64,000 bases of DNA from Cristatella mucedo (taxonomy: Eukaryota; Bryozoa; Phylactolaemata; Cristatellidae). The translations under genes were made by a program, and so were the position numbers. The notes below the pieces were generated by a model. It worked only from the letters and a program-made list of their open reading frames with translations. It was not told where the DNA came from and did not search any database. This document shows, in pieces, positions 24,301-39,300 of this stretch (positions are counted from its first letter, which is position 1; each line of letters begins with the position of its first letter). The DNA lies in the NCBI GenBank assembly GCA_009760855.2, contig WPIO01000058.1, forward strand, positions 187,501-251,500, written 5' to 3'.

Positions 24301-27300
24301 TTCATGGAAAACATTGTGCGGACACAAAAGTTTTTACCGCATACTAGTACACACCATCAAAAATCACGGAAAACTTCCAATTTTGCATTGGCAAGACTGG
24401 CATGAGAGTCCAATGAACTAACTGGTCTGCCCTAATGAAGGTCAAATATTGCATTCTTTTTTACGTAGCAAAATCTTAAGAAAAAAAACAATTATTTTGA
24501 AGTTTGGTATTTTCTCACTTTTGGCAATTTCCCATGTTTAAACTTTTTTCAATAAAACTTAATTTTTAATGGGTGGATTTTGACATTTGCACTCATATTC
24601 GCCTTGAATTTCTTCCCATTAGTCAGCATCAGTTTGCGAATTAGATGTGATTCCCGTTTATAAGACATATCTACATTCAAAATGATTTAGGTTGATGCCT
24701 TTGCACACCTTATAATAAATCTGGCTATGGAACTGGAACTGATAGTGCAGGCGATAATTAAACCATTTTATTTGACGAATCTCTACTAATTTAAGTAAGA
24801 AAGTCCATCCATCACACGGCAAGATTGTATCCTTCCTTCACGCGGCAAGATGGCACAGCGCTGTCTTCCGTGACCATACTGTGACTACTTCTACTATGAC
24901 TCAACGAAGGATCTCCACAGGCAATGAGCTCTCGTATAAACAAGAACCAGTAAAATGTCCTGATACGGCTTCGTATTGCACGATACTGACAATTCACTTA
25001 CGCATTCGGATTACACCACAAAGCAGGGTCCTTCAGCACAACCCCGAGAGCATGAATTATGGGAGTCTGCAACAAACAAAGAACTCATGCATTTCAAAAT
25101 ACTGGCGTTGCACTTGCACTAACGTTGCACTTGCATGCGTGAGCTGATCAGTACCCACATCTTTTTGTATTTTGTGCCCACCAAGCTCACTGTCAAAATT
25201 TTGCACTCTTGCTGCGTACGGTGCGATGACAGCGCAGCGAAGTGTTTCGTTGACACACTGCTTCAGGTACCTGCAATTTGCAGCATCCTCCTCAAGTGAC
25301 AACGTTTCAAAACAGCAACTTCACCATCAATAAACAGCAAACCCGACAAGCTAGTGAGCACACAACGTGTACCACTATGTACAGTTACATACGCACTAGC
25401 AAACTAAACCAAAAAAGGCTGGCTACGACAGAACCCCACACCCTTAGTAAAACACAAGGAGTAAGCGAGCAGCATGCCGTACAGTGAAATACTACTGTCA
25501 CCGACTTACTGAGCGACTTGCTGCCAACCATATCTTAGATGGCATCTCACATATTTGGCTTCCCAAGCAGTTCACAACAGCATAGGGCAACCAAGCCAAC
25601 CAACCAACCAACCACCCCGCTTTTCTGAAATTGACATTGCTGCGGTGTGGCAAAACAATGAAAGTAGTATGTATATCGCGCATATCGCTCAAATTAATTA
25701 TACTAATAATACATTTGATGTAGCACCCTCAGGTAACTCAATCTCTTTCTAGGCACTTTACATTTGTTGAAATTCCGACTCGACATATTTTTTCACTGTT
25801 ACACTAAAATGCAAAGCCAATGTTATGCATCGAGATAGCAATCCCAGGACCCTAAGAATTTTTCAAAAACAGTGAGTTATTTGCTAGATAAGGCTGAGGA
25901 GTCTCACTCCCCGGATATTTGACTATGATTTATATTATGATTTATTTAATTATTTTCTGCCTTCTTTGTTGACAAAACTGCACATACTCAAGCTTTCATA
26001 AGTCCACAATGTAACCTGGATCCAACTCTCAGCACTGGCTGCTGTACACTGCAGAGAAAGCTAGTGGCTAACTGGCAACAACCTTGGTCAAGGTGAGCAT
26101 TTTAATAATAATGATAACGATAATAATAACAATACATTTGTTTAGCACCCTCAGACAACTTAATCTCTTTCTAGGCACTTTATATTTGCTGAAAAGGAAG
26201 CATAACAGAATGCTTAGTTTTAGACTCCCATCAGACCCTGGGCACTACGAGAATGACACGCCTCGTGACTCCGGAGCGCTTGGAGCACTGGAGTCCACCC
26301 GTGACACCGTGCAACGTGCACTGGGCCAGAAGTGAAGCCAAGTCAGGCGCCCACAGTGCCGGCAGTTGTGCTTTGCGACCATCAGCTGCCTGTTGCAAGC
26401 ATTGAGTAGCAACCTGCAGCCTCCTCCAAGAGATTTTCTACAGTTTCAGCAAAGCAAGCAGCAAGTGCAATAATTAAGGCCAATGAAAAGACTTCTTCAC
26501 CTTCAGACCTATACCAATACTCTTTAGCCTCAACTGCCCTGTCACCACTTAGGTTATGAATGCTTAACTCTCTAAAGGGATTGTTCAAAAACCATTCAAG
26601 GCGGCCATCGTTTGACAAACACTTCGAATGCATGAACTGGATTCTGCGATCCAATCAAATTATTGCCCAGTTCATCTTCTTTCCTTTTCTGTCCAAGATA
26701 GTGAAGAACGGTTGCTAAAAAACTTGGAAAGCATATATGCACTTAATGTAATGTGATGTATCTATGTCGGAATTACACAAAGCCACAAGGACTAAGTTGG
26801 TATCAAAACTGGTTTTCTATAGTGCACTCAAAGCCTAAGTAGCTTCTGGTGACCGCTGCCACTAACAAAACTTGCATGCTGACCTTGTGCATGTCACCCC
26901 TAACCAGGTTATTCTTGTTGTTTATTGAGCATGCTACCACTAACGTTCGATCGTGCTTACTTTGCAGCAAATGTAAAGTGACTAGAAAGAGATTTAGTTC
27001 TCTGAGGCTATATCAAATGCATTATTAGTATTATTAGCATACAGCCAATGGACTCCATGTCATGCAAGCAGCTAGTTGAACATATTGAAAATAATGGAAT
27101 GTCAGAAACATTTCAATCAGGGTTCAAGAGGCAGCACTCCACTGAAACTGCTCTCCTCCGTGTTAACAATGACATTCTATGTGGCAACGACGACAGGAAT
27201 GTCACTGCCTTAGCTCTGCTAGATCTGTCTGCTGCCTTCGACACCATTGATCACGAAGTTCTGCTTGAACGATTGAGAACAACGATCGGTCTGGCAGACG

Positions 27301-30300
27301 AAGCACTGGCGTGGTTTAAATCATACTTGTCTGATCGTGTTCAATCCGTGTCGTGTGGGGGTCAGGTCTCAGACATGAGAAGGGTCACCTGTGGAGTCCC
27401 TCAAGGGTCTGTACTTGGTCCCTTGCTGTTCTCCATTTATACACAACCTCTGGGAAAAGTGATTAAGGCCCATGGAATAGGATATCACTTCTATGCTGAC
27501 GATACTCAGTTGTATTTGTCATTTAAACCGTCGGAATCTGCTGCAGCAACTGAGAAACTGATTGCTTGCCTTGCCGATATTCGATCCTGGATGTCGGAAA
27601 ACTTCCTGAAATTAAATGACGATAAAACCGAACTGCTTCTCATAGGACACCCTAAGCGTGTGGCTGGATTAAAATGCTTTGCTGTTCTAATAGGTGATGC
27701 TATTGTGCGACCTTCACCACGTGCTCGTAATGTAGGTGTCGTGTTCGACAGCTGCCTCAATTTCAAAAGCTTCATTCAGAAGACTGCCTCTACAGCTAGC
27801 CATCACATCCGATCCCTATCCACGATTAGGAGCTGTCTCCCACAGTGGCTTGTAAACAATTTAACTAGCTCTTTAGTTCTGTCTCGGCTTGATTATTGTA
27901 ATTCCCTTTTGGCTGGGCTACCAAAGAAAGCTATTATGCCACTACAGCTGACTATGAATATGGCTGCAAAGCTGGTCTTCAAGTCCCAGCGGTTTGAGCA
28001 CGTGTCACCTTTGCTGGAAGAGCTAGGATGGTTGCCGGTTGAGCAAGGGATACAGAGCAAAGTTCTTAGGCTGACCCACAAGGCCCGCCACGGCTTGGCT
28101 CCTTCATACCTAGCTGAACTGCTGCATCAGTTTCAGCCTGTTCGCGCCCTCAGGTCCTGTGTGGACAATAAATTAGCTGTCTCATTCCTCCGCTTAAAGA
28201 CAGTTGGCGACAGAAGCTTTAGCTCTGCAGGTCCTAGACTGTGGAACTCGCTTCCACAATTCTTACGCAACGACATCTACTCTCCAACTGCCGACTATGG
28301 CACATCTTTTTCAGCGGTCCTGAACTGCTACTTCTATGCTACTCACTACCTCAACTACTCTCCTAACTCTGCTATGCTTCCCACTTTCTCTTTGTTGCGT
28401 GAGACGAAGTCTGTTGGCTACCGAATGCGTACCGAAAGCCGCTTAGGCTGTGAGTTCGCTATACAAAACTCTCCTGCGTAACACCCACATGGTCTTTATG
28501 ACTTTGTGGAGTTACTGACGGAGATACATTACATTACATGCAAAAGAGAGAAAGTGAGAAGCATAGCTGAGTCAGGAGGGCAATCGAGGAAGTGAGTAAC
28601 ATGGAAGTAGCAGTGCAGGACGACTGGGAAAGATGACTTCCGGTGAGCATATGGCAGCCAATAGACCCGATGTCATGCAAAAGAGAGAAAGTGAGAAGTA
28701 ACATGGAAGTAGCTGTGTAGGACGACTGGGGAAGATGAGCCACAGCCCACACCAGGAGAGGTTTTGTTGAGCAAGAATTGTATAAGTGAATTCCAGAGTC
28801 CAGGACCTGTAAAGCAAAAGCTTTTATATAAAATATGTGTATCTCTGTCTGTAACTCCACAAAGTCATAAAGACCATGTGGGTATTACGCAGGAGAGTTT
28901 TGTATAGCGAACTCACAGCCTAAGCGGCTTTCGGTACGCATTCGGTAGCCAACAGACTTCGTCTCACGCAACAAAGAGAAAGTGGGAAACATAGCAGAGT
29001 CAGGAGAGCAGTTGAGGTAGTGAGTAGCATGGAAGTAGCAGCTCAGGACCGCTTGAAAGGATGAGCCATAGTCGGCAGTAGGAGAGCAGTTGTTGCGTAA
29101 GAATTGTGGAAGCGAGTTCCACAGTCTAGGACCTGCAGAGCTAAAGCTTCTGTCGCCAACGGTCTTTAAGCCGAGGAATGGAATAGCTAATTTATTATCC
29201 ACACAGGACCTGAGGGCACGAACAGGCTGAAACTGATGCAGCAGTTCAGCTAGGTACGAAGGAGCCAATCCGTGGCGGCCTTGTGGGTCAGTGTAAGAAC
29301 TTTGCTCTGTATTCGTTGCTCAACCGGCATCCAACCTAGCTATATAATTCATTTGCATAGCACCCTAAGAACACTTCATCTCTATTCAGGCACTTCACAT
29401 ATACCACGAGGTTCGAGCCCACGACTCGGCCATCAAATACATTCACCCTGACCTTGATTGGGACGAACATCTTAACCACTAGGCCAAACCAGCTTTTTTC
29501 ACAAACAACCTTTAAGTAAAGGAATTGAATAGCTAATTTTTTGTCCATAGGGAGCCTGAGAACAGGAGGAGGCTAAAACTGATGCGATTGATTTTTCAGA
29601 TTTTCAAATGCAAGTCAAACGCTATATTCGTGTGGTTCCACTGACACTGCTGTCCTTTGTGCGACCAATCACATTCTGGGTAGTGTTGGTGGTAACATTA
29701 CTGCCTTGGTCCAGCTCGATCTATCTGCAGCATTCGACACTATTGATCACTGGACCCTGCTTGAGCAATTGAGAATAACAATCGCTCTGGCTACTAATGC
29801 TCTAAAATATAATAATTGCTGATAAAAATAATAATTGCCGATTTAACAGCCTCTTTCTGTACAGCAGCAGAAGAGCCTCAAAGTCTATTACCACCACTTG
29901 CAGCAACAATAAAGAATCGCCTACAGCAAGATTCGAACCTACGACTTCGGGACTGAGGTCGAGAAGAGCAACCACCATCAACTTCAGCCTGCTCGTGTCC
30001 TCTGGTCCTCACAGGACAATAACTTAGCTGTATCATGATTTCACTTAAGACTGTTGGCGATAAAAGCTTTTTCTATTTAGGTCTGAGACAGTCAAACTAA
30101 CTTTCATAATTCTTAAGCATCGACATCTGCTCGCCTACTGTCGACTCGAACACATAATTTCCAACCATCCTACACTGCTACTTTAATGTTACTCACTTCC
30201 TTGAATGTCTTACTGATCCAGCTATGCTTCTAATTTTCTCTTTGTTCTTTTAAATGAAGTATTTTGGCATGCATAGAGAAAGCTGCTTGGGCTTTCAGCA

Positions 30301-33300
30301 GAATGCCATAGAAAATTCTCCATCGTAATACTTACTTTGTCCTAATGGCATTATATTAGATTACAGACCGAGATACACAGCCAAAAGTGACTGTAACATC
30401 GTTGAGCACTGATCGAAAAAATGCTGTGACACACAGAGCACATTCTTGCTAGTAGCAGAATAGCGTTTTCTGCCTGATGTTTGGGTCACAGAGTAGGAAA
30501 ATGAGTATAGTAAAGTTAACCACAAGAAACAGTGCCGTGGATGGTAAGCGTAAAATTAAATGTGGTACTAGAGCAATCAATATCTAATGCACTTTGAACA
30601 TTAGTTGAGTGGCATGTCTGGTTGATCACCTGCATAACTTCCCTATGCCAAGCAGGAGTAATATCACCTTCACCACTCTAGTAATATAATCTAATTTGAA
30701 GTTGGATCGTACACTGCCCTTTGCAATTTTCCAGCTCTGTTCTTCATCCGAGATAATGGTTTTGTCGTCTTGCCAGATACTCTTGTAAGTCCAGATGTAA
30801 GTTGATCAAGATTTTTTGAATAATGCTACCCACACATAGTTTTCGGTGTGCAACCTGTCTAAAACACCGACATGGGGTGGGTGAGGATATACAGAGGTAA
30901 GTGCATATGCACATGGTATTTTCAAAAATACAAATACACCGTAGCTAGTTCACGAACTGCCTATATTCGAGAATTCAAATACACTTGAGCTAGTTCATGA
31001 ACAGCTATTTGCTGAATTACAGTAAAATCACATAAACAATTAAATTACAATACAAAACGAAAGGCACTGGGCAGAATCAGCAGTCCGGCTCTCAACTTAC
31101 TCTAGACGGAGGCTCTCAACTTACTCTAGACGGAAGACGTTCTCGGAGTCCAATTTTTCTTCACCAAGATTATGCTTGATACTCTTATAAGCTTTCTCCT
31201 GAACCTTGGGGTGAGAAGCCAGGAAATATAAGCACCACGTTAGTGCTACAAGCAGAAAATTAGAAGCTATATGTCAAACCGGTAGCAAAAAAGACATGCC
31301 GGAACCAGAACATCTTGAACGGGGCCAAGTGCCAAATCAGAATACACAACAATAGGGTAAATAACTTACAAGTGCACGAATAATAAATATATGACATCTA
31401 TCCAATATGAAAGCATCTATCCAACAAAAGCTTAAAATATTGGAGGGACATTCTCTCATTTTTCCAAACATAATAAAAAGTAAACCTCTAAAAATCAATA
31501 AATTGTGTGGTATATCACAGCATCTAGGTAAGCTGTGCAGCCAAAAGGACCGGATGATGATGTCTAGAATGCTAGAATGTGGAGCTGACAAGTTACTTTA
31601 AATGTCAAACATGTCTCACTTAGACAAAGCCATAAAGGGGAGAATATAGCAAGCACGACATACGAACTAGACAAGTAAACGACGAAGTTCTCACAAGATA
31701 TTGATGCATGCACTGAAGGTAATTTTTATTTACAACCGCAAACTGTGAGCAAACACCGAGTAGGTCAGCTGAGGCATTGAATCGGCAGTCTACATTGGCA
31801 GAGTGGCAGGATGATTAGTGAAAAACCGATAGATATCGCTCGCTTCCTTCGACATTGCCAACAAACGACCTCAGTGTAAGCTGCACAAAGTGCTTCCATA
31901 TGGTCCACAGGACCAAGAAGAACGTACAATGATATCAGGAATCAGCTAGCAAAACCTGTGCCGAAGTGACATTTGTTTATGACAGCAGGTGCAACGGGGG
32001 GGGGGGGGAGGGGAGGGACCAATTGACTGTTAGGTCGTCATTGTAGGACATGCCAAATGCTAGTGATCACTTTATAGGGCTTCCGACCTGTGCAGACAGT
32101 TGGGGGATAACAATATCAGTGCGTCCATAATGTGCAGCCGAGGACGAAAGAAGAGCCGGAGCTCCCATGATTGCTCACGAATGCTATCCAATAACTCAAT
32201 CTGACGCTGAGAAACAAGGTTCCGATCAACAGTATACATTTTGGAAAACGTGTTGGCGTTCTTCAGCATCAGAATGCAAGAACGAGGCAATATGTATCAA
32301 GCCCAATGCATGTATATATATATATATATATGTATCTCCGTCAGTAACTCCACAAAGTCATAAAGACCATGTGGGTGTTACGCAGGAGAGTTTTGTATAG
32401 CGCACTCACAGCCTAAGCGGCTTTCGGTACGCATTCGGTAGCCAACAGACTTCGTCTCACGCAACAAAGAGAAAGTGGGAAGCTTGTGGACCACTTAGAA
32501 GCCCAGTAATTTACCAGGCCATGCTTTTCCACTCAAAAATGAAATATATTCGGAAGAGATACAAAGTATGGAACAAAAATATACTCATCGTGTGCACTTA
32601 ATTTTTCTTGCCATACTTTTAAGATTTCTACATTTTTTCCAGCTAAATTCAAGATGCACAATGACCATCACAGACCACTTGCAGACAACAAGCTGGCTCG
32701 GAAAGTTTGTCTCACTGCATGCTCAATTGGCTCAAATAGCTCTAAGCTCGAGTCGGCGATTTTTTAAGGGCTAGAAAGATTTAAATTGTGTAAACTGTTT
32801 AGGCGGGTACCAGTAAGCAACCATGCAATGAGACGAATAACTCGGCCTAGCAGCTCCCACTGACCAGCCCAGCATGCAAGGATAGCACCAACCGAAGTGC
32901 CCAAGTCCCACCACACACGAACCAGCTACTAAGCAGGCGTGCGACTGATGCAGTTCTCGATAACAAATAGAGAGTCTGCAGGGACCCGTAAAATCCCAAG
33001 AGTCGCAAGTGCACTCATTTCCACATACAGGGAAAAAGAGGGGCTAGCAAGAGTCGGAGGAGGGGGAGGTAACTGAGGCCTCCCTGAGTGGAGACCTGAG
33101 CCACGACCGTGGTCAAAAAAGATATAACCCCTCCAGAAAATGCTGAGCAATGCCAGCAAAAAGACCGAACAAAATTTAAGGGGCAAAATCTTAACTTACC
33201 TATGCCAGCCCATCATAGAACACGACATGCATCCACAAGGAGCCCACTGCCTGCCTAAAGGGGGGGGGGGCTAAAGCCCGGTTCCCAAAGCTCTCCTCAT

Positions 33301-36300
33301 TATGCTCCGGTTCGCCAGAGCTGTGCTTCACTGTAGAGACCGTGGGACGACATTAACCCAGGGATAACTGATGATTCTACCTCATACGAATCGTGGGAGC
33401 GTGTAATGTAGTTTGATCATTGGTGGGCTGCCCAATAAATCACCTCTGCGCAGTATTTTGAACTGGGCTGCTCCGACTTGTTGGAAAAAAGGAAGCAAGT
33501 TCGGATCGGTTGCAACCCATTACTGAGGGATTCTCACCGGCTTCCGGCTGAACAGCAAATTTAGTGCAAACCTTGTTGAGGGTTACAGGTGTTGCAGGGT
33601 CATGCCCTCACTTTGCTGGTCGGCAGAGGACTCGAAACCAAATAGGCCATTCAAATCTTTAGAATCCAACAGATTAGCAGTACTAGACAGCGGCCTCAAC
33701 CCTGACGGAAAATGGGTTTTTCGGGGGGGGGGAGGGAGCCTATTGGGAGGAGGGGCTGCCGTGGAGCTCTGGAATTCTTTGCCTATATGAGTGCAGCAGG
33801 CCGAAGCTTCTTCATGATATGGCTAGGCGTTAGCAACAACACTAGCGAATCAGAGCGCAGCGTTCCTGAACCACAGACGATAGAAGCAGATGAACGTCTG
33901 CGAGAAGGCAGTGGCGCTTCTCCCGGCTGGGTGCATAGTCAAATAAACTGGTGGTGTTGCTCGTCGGCTGGTGTTTTGTGCAGTGTGCGACGGCAACCAA
34001 ACTACACACGGTATCTTTCATTCGATATCATATGCAGGACTGTGGATTTTTACTTCCGGTGAGCACAGTCTAGACAAGAACTACTTCGAAAGCTAAGCAC
34101 ATTTTGGTAATGGCCTGAAAATGGTCAGTTTTGAACCTTCAGAGCACATCCACCCAAGACCAGGGATAGAAAGGCCTGGTATGTACTGTATGAAAATGGC
34201 CTAATACTCATATCATCTTTTGCATGCTTACAGACTCAGCCACTAAAACATACCTAGGTTGACAGTGTGGCTATATTTCCCTTTTCGAAGCTAGGCTGGC
34301 TGGATGTAGTTTTGGCTTCCATGATCCTACCAAGGTAAGACAAAGTAAGGATAAGCAGTTCGGATTCAGCAAAGCGATAGTTCTGGTAATCTCCAAATAA
34401 TATTACAAAAAGAGAAATTTCAAGCTAATATCAAAACTTGAAGAGCCTCTTAGCTATTCCTTGACTAGAATAAATGTGTGCACTGGGAGTGCAATCCGGG
34501 CCCTGCTTCTAGTACACAATGAAGGATGCAAACCTTACGAGCTAGCCACAATATACACACTAAATTACTAGAAAAAATATATATCTTCCAACAAAAACTA
34601 GGTGTTAAAACATACACTTCCGTTGTGCTATGACATTGTCGGCTGTGAAATACGCTACTTTTGCCGAATCTCATCAGCCTCGGTCATTCAGTACTGTTTC
34701 GGCATGACTTCGGCATTTGTATACTTGAATGCGCTCCCAAACTTTCCCGAGCTTTCCCAAACATTAATCCGGTCAAGTATGAACATTTCCGGGATTTTGA
34801 GAGAAAGATAACTCTCTGCCACTCTGCAGCAAACTTTATATAGCACAGTATGTCACATTGGCGATGCTCCATTGGAGCACAAACTGAGGCATAGTCTGCA
34901 TGCGACTTAAATGCCCCCACGACGTGCCAAGCAGCTGCAGGTCCTCTGTGACACAACGAAAACACTGCACAGCTCGAATGACTGCTGCTGACTCTTACTG
35001 TATTCAGTCGTATGGTAACCGCCCACGAAGTACGTTATTGCATCAGCAACGATGACATCCTCCGAGTCGACGTAGTTCAGCAGCCTGTCGACAAAGGACG
35101 TCTTGCCTTGCTTTGGCTCACTGCGGCACTCGGCCACCAGTTTTAGGATCACTTCTCTGATAGCCGTCAGAGCTGAAAAGGCAACAGGCCAACTAACTGC
35201 TGCTTAGCTGCCATGACACCATGCAAACAACTAGGGGCCTTGGCATTAATCACAAAACAAACACCTACAGGGCCAGCCATCACACTGGCAGACTTGGTGG
35301 TTGCCCAAGTTCTGCAGAGGACAGCAGCCTAGCATACTTTGGAGGAGCCTGCATACAATACATACATACGAACTACAACTTTCATGACCGAGCCAAGGTT
35401 CGTCGACGTGACCTGGGCAGAGGATACTAGTATCCCATACTAGTCTTCCACACGGAACTCTACACAGGCCTAGGTATCATTGGCACAATGCTGGATTGTG
35501 TCGGGTCCAACCACAGTAAGAGGCATCATCGTCAAACATAATCTTGGCTTTCATTTCGATGCTGATGAAACTCAGGTCTACCTATCCTTTGACCCATCTC
35601 ACCTTACATCCGGCTCACTTAACTTTCCTTGCAGCCTGTGTAGATAACATTCACACTTGGATGGTTACAAACTTCCTGAAGCTTAACGACGATAAGACCA
35701 AGTTATGGGCAAATAACCTAGTTAAGTTACCTAATATTTATGGGCAAGCTAGGAGTCACCCTGAAGTCAAAAGACCTCACCCTCAAGATTGGTTGATCAT
35801 TCCTGTGACGCCTGCTCATAATCTAGGCGTGCTGCTCCAAAACGACATGTCACTTCAGGAGCAAATTGCCTCCGCTGCCAAGTCGGCCTGCTCTAAGCTA
35901 AGGAAAATGGCCAAAATCAGGGCCTACTTACATAAGAGTACGACAGCTTAACTAGTTCACACATTTGTGACATCATGTACAGATTAGTGAAACTTCATTT
36001 ATTCAGGAATCCCATCATGTGCCCTTAATCAGACTGGTGTACAACTCGGTGGCTCGGTCTGTGGTCAATGGTGTAGCTGCCACATCACACCATTTCTGTC
36101 TCAGCTACCCTGGCTTCCAATCAAGCATCGACTTGACTTCAAGATCCTCCCCTTGGCCTACAGGTCTCTTGCCTCACCTGCACCAGCCAACCTATCAGGA
36201 CAGCATGCCCTAGTCCTCCACTAGATCCAAACCGGCAGGGGCATGTCGGAGCCCATGCATCTGGTTGGATAGACCCGGAATAGGCTTTCGGGATGGTTGC

Positions 36301-39300
36301 AATGCCACATACATAAATAAATATAATTTATTTGTATAGCACCCCAACAGAACTTAATCTCTATATTCACATAGCTTCGGGGCTAGAGCCCACGAACTCA
36401 GCCAGACCTTGGTCGGGGAGAGCACCTTAGCTGCTGGACCAAACCAGCTAGCCCCTTAAGTGCTATGACTGGCTACAATGGGCAAGGTTAAGGCTCGGTT
36501 CCGTTCTTTACTTACTCATGGGTACGACTCTGTCTGGATCACTCTCATCAATACTCGGTATATACTCGTTCGAAACAAATTTACAACTATGCAATAGCTT
36601 TTGCTTTCACTGAGCTAATTTGCCCGGTTGATATTTATCGTTGTAGAAAAAAATCGTTGTTAAGAAAAATTGTTGTTCGTTTTTGAAAAAATATCGCTGT
36701 TAAAAAAATTAGGGTTACGAAGTAGTAGCTTTTTCGTTCACGAGCTGATTCGTTAAATTGTTCTACACAGCTGCTAGCTAGGGCAGCAAACTAATCAACA
36801 ACCAAACCTATGAGTGTTCTATAGCAAGGCTGCATAACGCCAGCTTTGAAACTCAAATCTTGAGTCCACCGGCATTGTACGCCACGCCAAGGTTCGCCGA
36901 CGTGACTCGTGCAGCGCTAGCCCCATAGCTAATTCGTTTAATAATAATAATAATATTGCACTTGATAAAGCGCCCTCAGAGAACTTAATCTCTTTCTAGG
37001 CGCTTCACATTTGCTGCAAAGTGATACGCAATAGAATAGTAAGTAAAATCATGCTTGAAAAACAAACAAAATGAATAACATGGTTAGGGGTTACATGCAC
37101 TGGGTCAGCATGCAAATGTGGTTAGTGGCAGCATGAACAGTGTCAGCACGCATAAGCACATCGAGGACGAATCACAAGGACCCACTAAATGCTGTCCTAA
37201 ATAGGTATGTTTTTAAGTTTCTTTTAAATGTGGTCAGGTCAGGGGATGTTCTGATGCAGGTCGGGAGGGAGTTCCAGGCTGTGTGAGCATACGAGCTAAA
37301 TGCACGGTCTCCAAAGGATTTAAGGTTTGTACGAGGTATTTCTAGACTGTTGGATTCCGAAAAGCAGGTGGTACGATGCTTGACCTGATGGGGTAGTATA
37401 TCTGAAAGATAGGCTGGAGCCATAGAATGAAGAGACCTAAAAGTGAGCGACAAAACCTTGAAGTCAATCCGTTGCTTGACTGGTAACCAGTGCAGGTCGG
37501 CGAGAAGTGGGAGTAATGTGGCAACTGCGACGCTCACGACAGACAAGCCTAGCTGCAGAGTTTTGCACCAGCTGCAATCGCCTGATCGCACATGCTGGTA
37601 GGCCAGTAAGCAGTGAGTTGCAGAAGTCGAGACGAGATGTCACGAATGCAAGGACCAACTTGGACGTGGTATCCTTATCTAAACAAGCCCTAATTTTAGC
37701 AATGTTATGAAGCTGAAAATAGGCTGATTTGACTGTGGAGCTGATGTGGTCGTCTAACGAGAGGTCGCTTTGGAATATGACACCTAGATTTCGAGCTGAT
37801 GCAACTGGAGATATGCTGGCAGAGCCAATTTTGAAAGTCAGCCTTTCCAATCTCTGAATCACACTGGGTTTGCCCATAACTAGTAAGTTAGTTTTATCAT
37901 CGTTTAGTTTTAAAAAATTTGCTGCCATCCATGTGCAGATGTCATCAATGCATGCAGCTAGTGAGTTGAGAGAATTTGAGGTGCTCGAAGGCTGGGAGGG
38001 ATCAAAGCAAAGGTACAACTGAGTGTCATCCGCATAGAAGTGAAAGCCTAGATTGTGCTTGGCAATCAATCACATCAGCGAGAGGGAGAGTATAAACGGT
38101 GAAAAGGACCGGACCTAGCACAGAGCCCTGAGGTACTCCATATTTTAGAGGTACTTCAGATGATCTTTGTCCATTCACGTCAACACTCTGGAGTCTCCCA
38201 CTGAGATAGGACCTGAACCACTGCAGAGCAGTGCCAGTGATGCCCAGGCGAGATGAGAGGCGCTCTAGAAGTACTTTGTGATCGATGGTATCAAAAGCTG
38301 CCGAAAGATCGAGCAAAACAAGCAGAGACACTCTACCCATGTCTGCATTCCTAAGTAGGTCGTTGTATACCCGAAGCAATGCTGACTCTGTGGAGTGATT
38401 AGCTCTAAAGCCAGACTGGAACTTACTAGCAAGGTGTGAGGTTTCGATATACGAGTTCAGCTGGTCTGCCACGACCCGTTCCAGTGTCTTTGATAGGAAT
38501 GGTAGAAGGGAGACTGGGCGGTAGTTGCTTAAGTTCTCTTGGTCTAGTGTAGCTTTCTTGAGAAGTGGCCTGACTACAGCTTTTTTGAAAGGTGCTGGAA
38601 CCTGACCTGAGGCTAATGACATATTAATGATGTTGGTTATGCATGGCAGCAGCAGATCAATGCAACGTAGGAGCAGGACAGTGGGAATAGGGTCCAGTGG
38701 ACTTGTCTTCTTTGATTGAGATACGAGCTTTAGGACTACATCACTAGTGACCTGTTTAAATGCAGACATTGAGGCGCAGCCAGGAACCGAGGAACAGCAT
38801 TCTAGTGGGAAGGTTGTCATCGCAGGGATGGATTCCCTGATTTTGTCTATCTTCTGCACAAAGAATCGAGAGAAGCGATCGGCTAGATCATCACAAGGAT
38901 CATCAGGTAAGGAGCTAACCTGGGAACGGTTGAGGAGATGGTTTATTGTCGACATCAGCATTTTTGGATTGTGCATCTGTGATTCAACAATGTTTCTATA
39001 GAAGCTAGACTTAGCTTTTGCTAGGATCGATTGGTACGACCTACAGTAGTCTTCATATGCCTGTCGATGGACAGCTAGTCCGGATCTTTTGTATGCCTTT
39101 TCAAGCTTTCGTTTAGTAGACTTGGCTAGTTTAATGTCTGTGGTAAACCATAGGCCGTCTGGGCGGGGGCGCACAGTACGCTTTGTCAAAGGTGCAAACT
39201 CGTCGAGCGTGTCAGCTAGTGTCGTGTTGTAGCAATCTACCAGTGATGACAGATCGGAGGGAGGACTGAGCAGCAAAGGTGAAGCAGATATGCTCGCACG

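Larger units (their letters stand above)
18622..25001 (-). other. CYP20A1: CYP20A1 intron 10 (6,380 bp)
   Basis: Contains the second set of repeat modules (18930-19420) and three LINE A fragments (21300-21815, 21977-22140, 23140-24045). I see nothing recognisable in 19430-21300, 22141-23139 and 24046-25001 beyond short open frames without motifs. Confidence 0.85.
25271..31124 (-). other. CYP20A1: CYP20A1 intron 8 (5,854 bp)
   Basis: Carries LINE A tails (25686, 26104, 26856), the long LINE B RT fragment and its inverted partners, a SINE-B and a SINE-A. I see nothing recognisable in 25271-25685, 25773-26103, 26216-26855 and 30391-31086. Confidence 0.85.

Noticed and set aside
26382-26654. A 90-codon minus-strand frame in intron 8, considered as a P450 exon
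   Set aside because: The CYP20A1 exons on either side join in phase without it, and its sequence does not align.
33340-33480. CCAGGGATAACTGA, resembling a large-subunit rRNA loop
   Set aside because: The resemblance does not extend to neighbouring rRNA helices; treated as chance.
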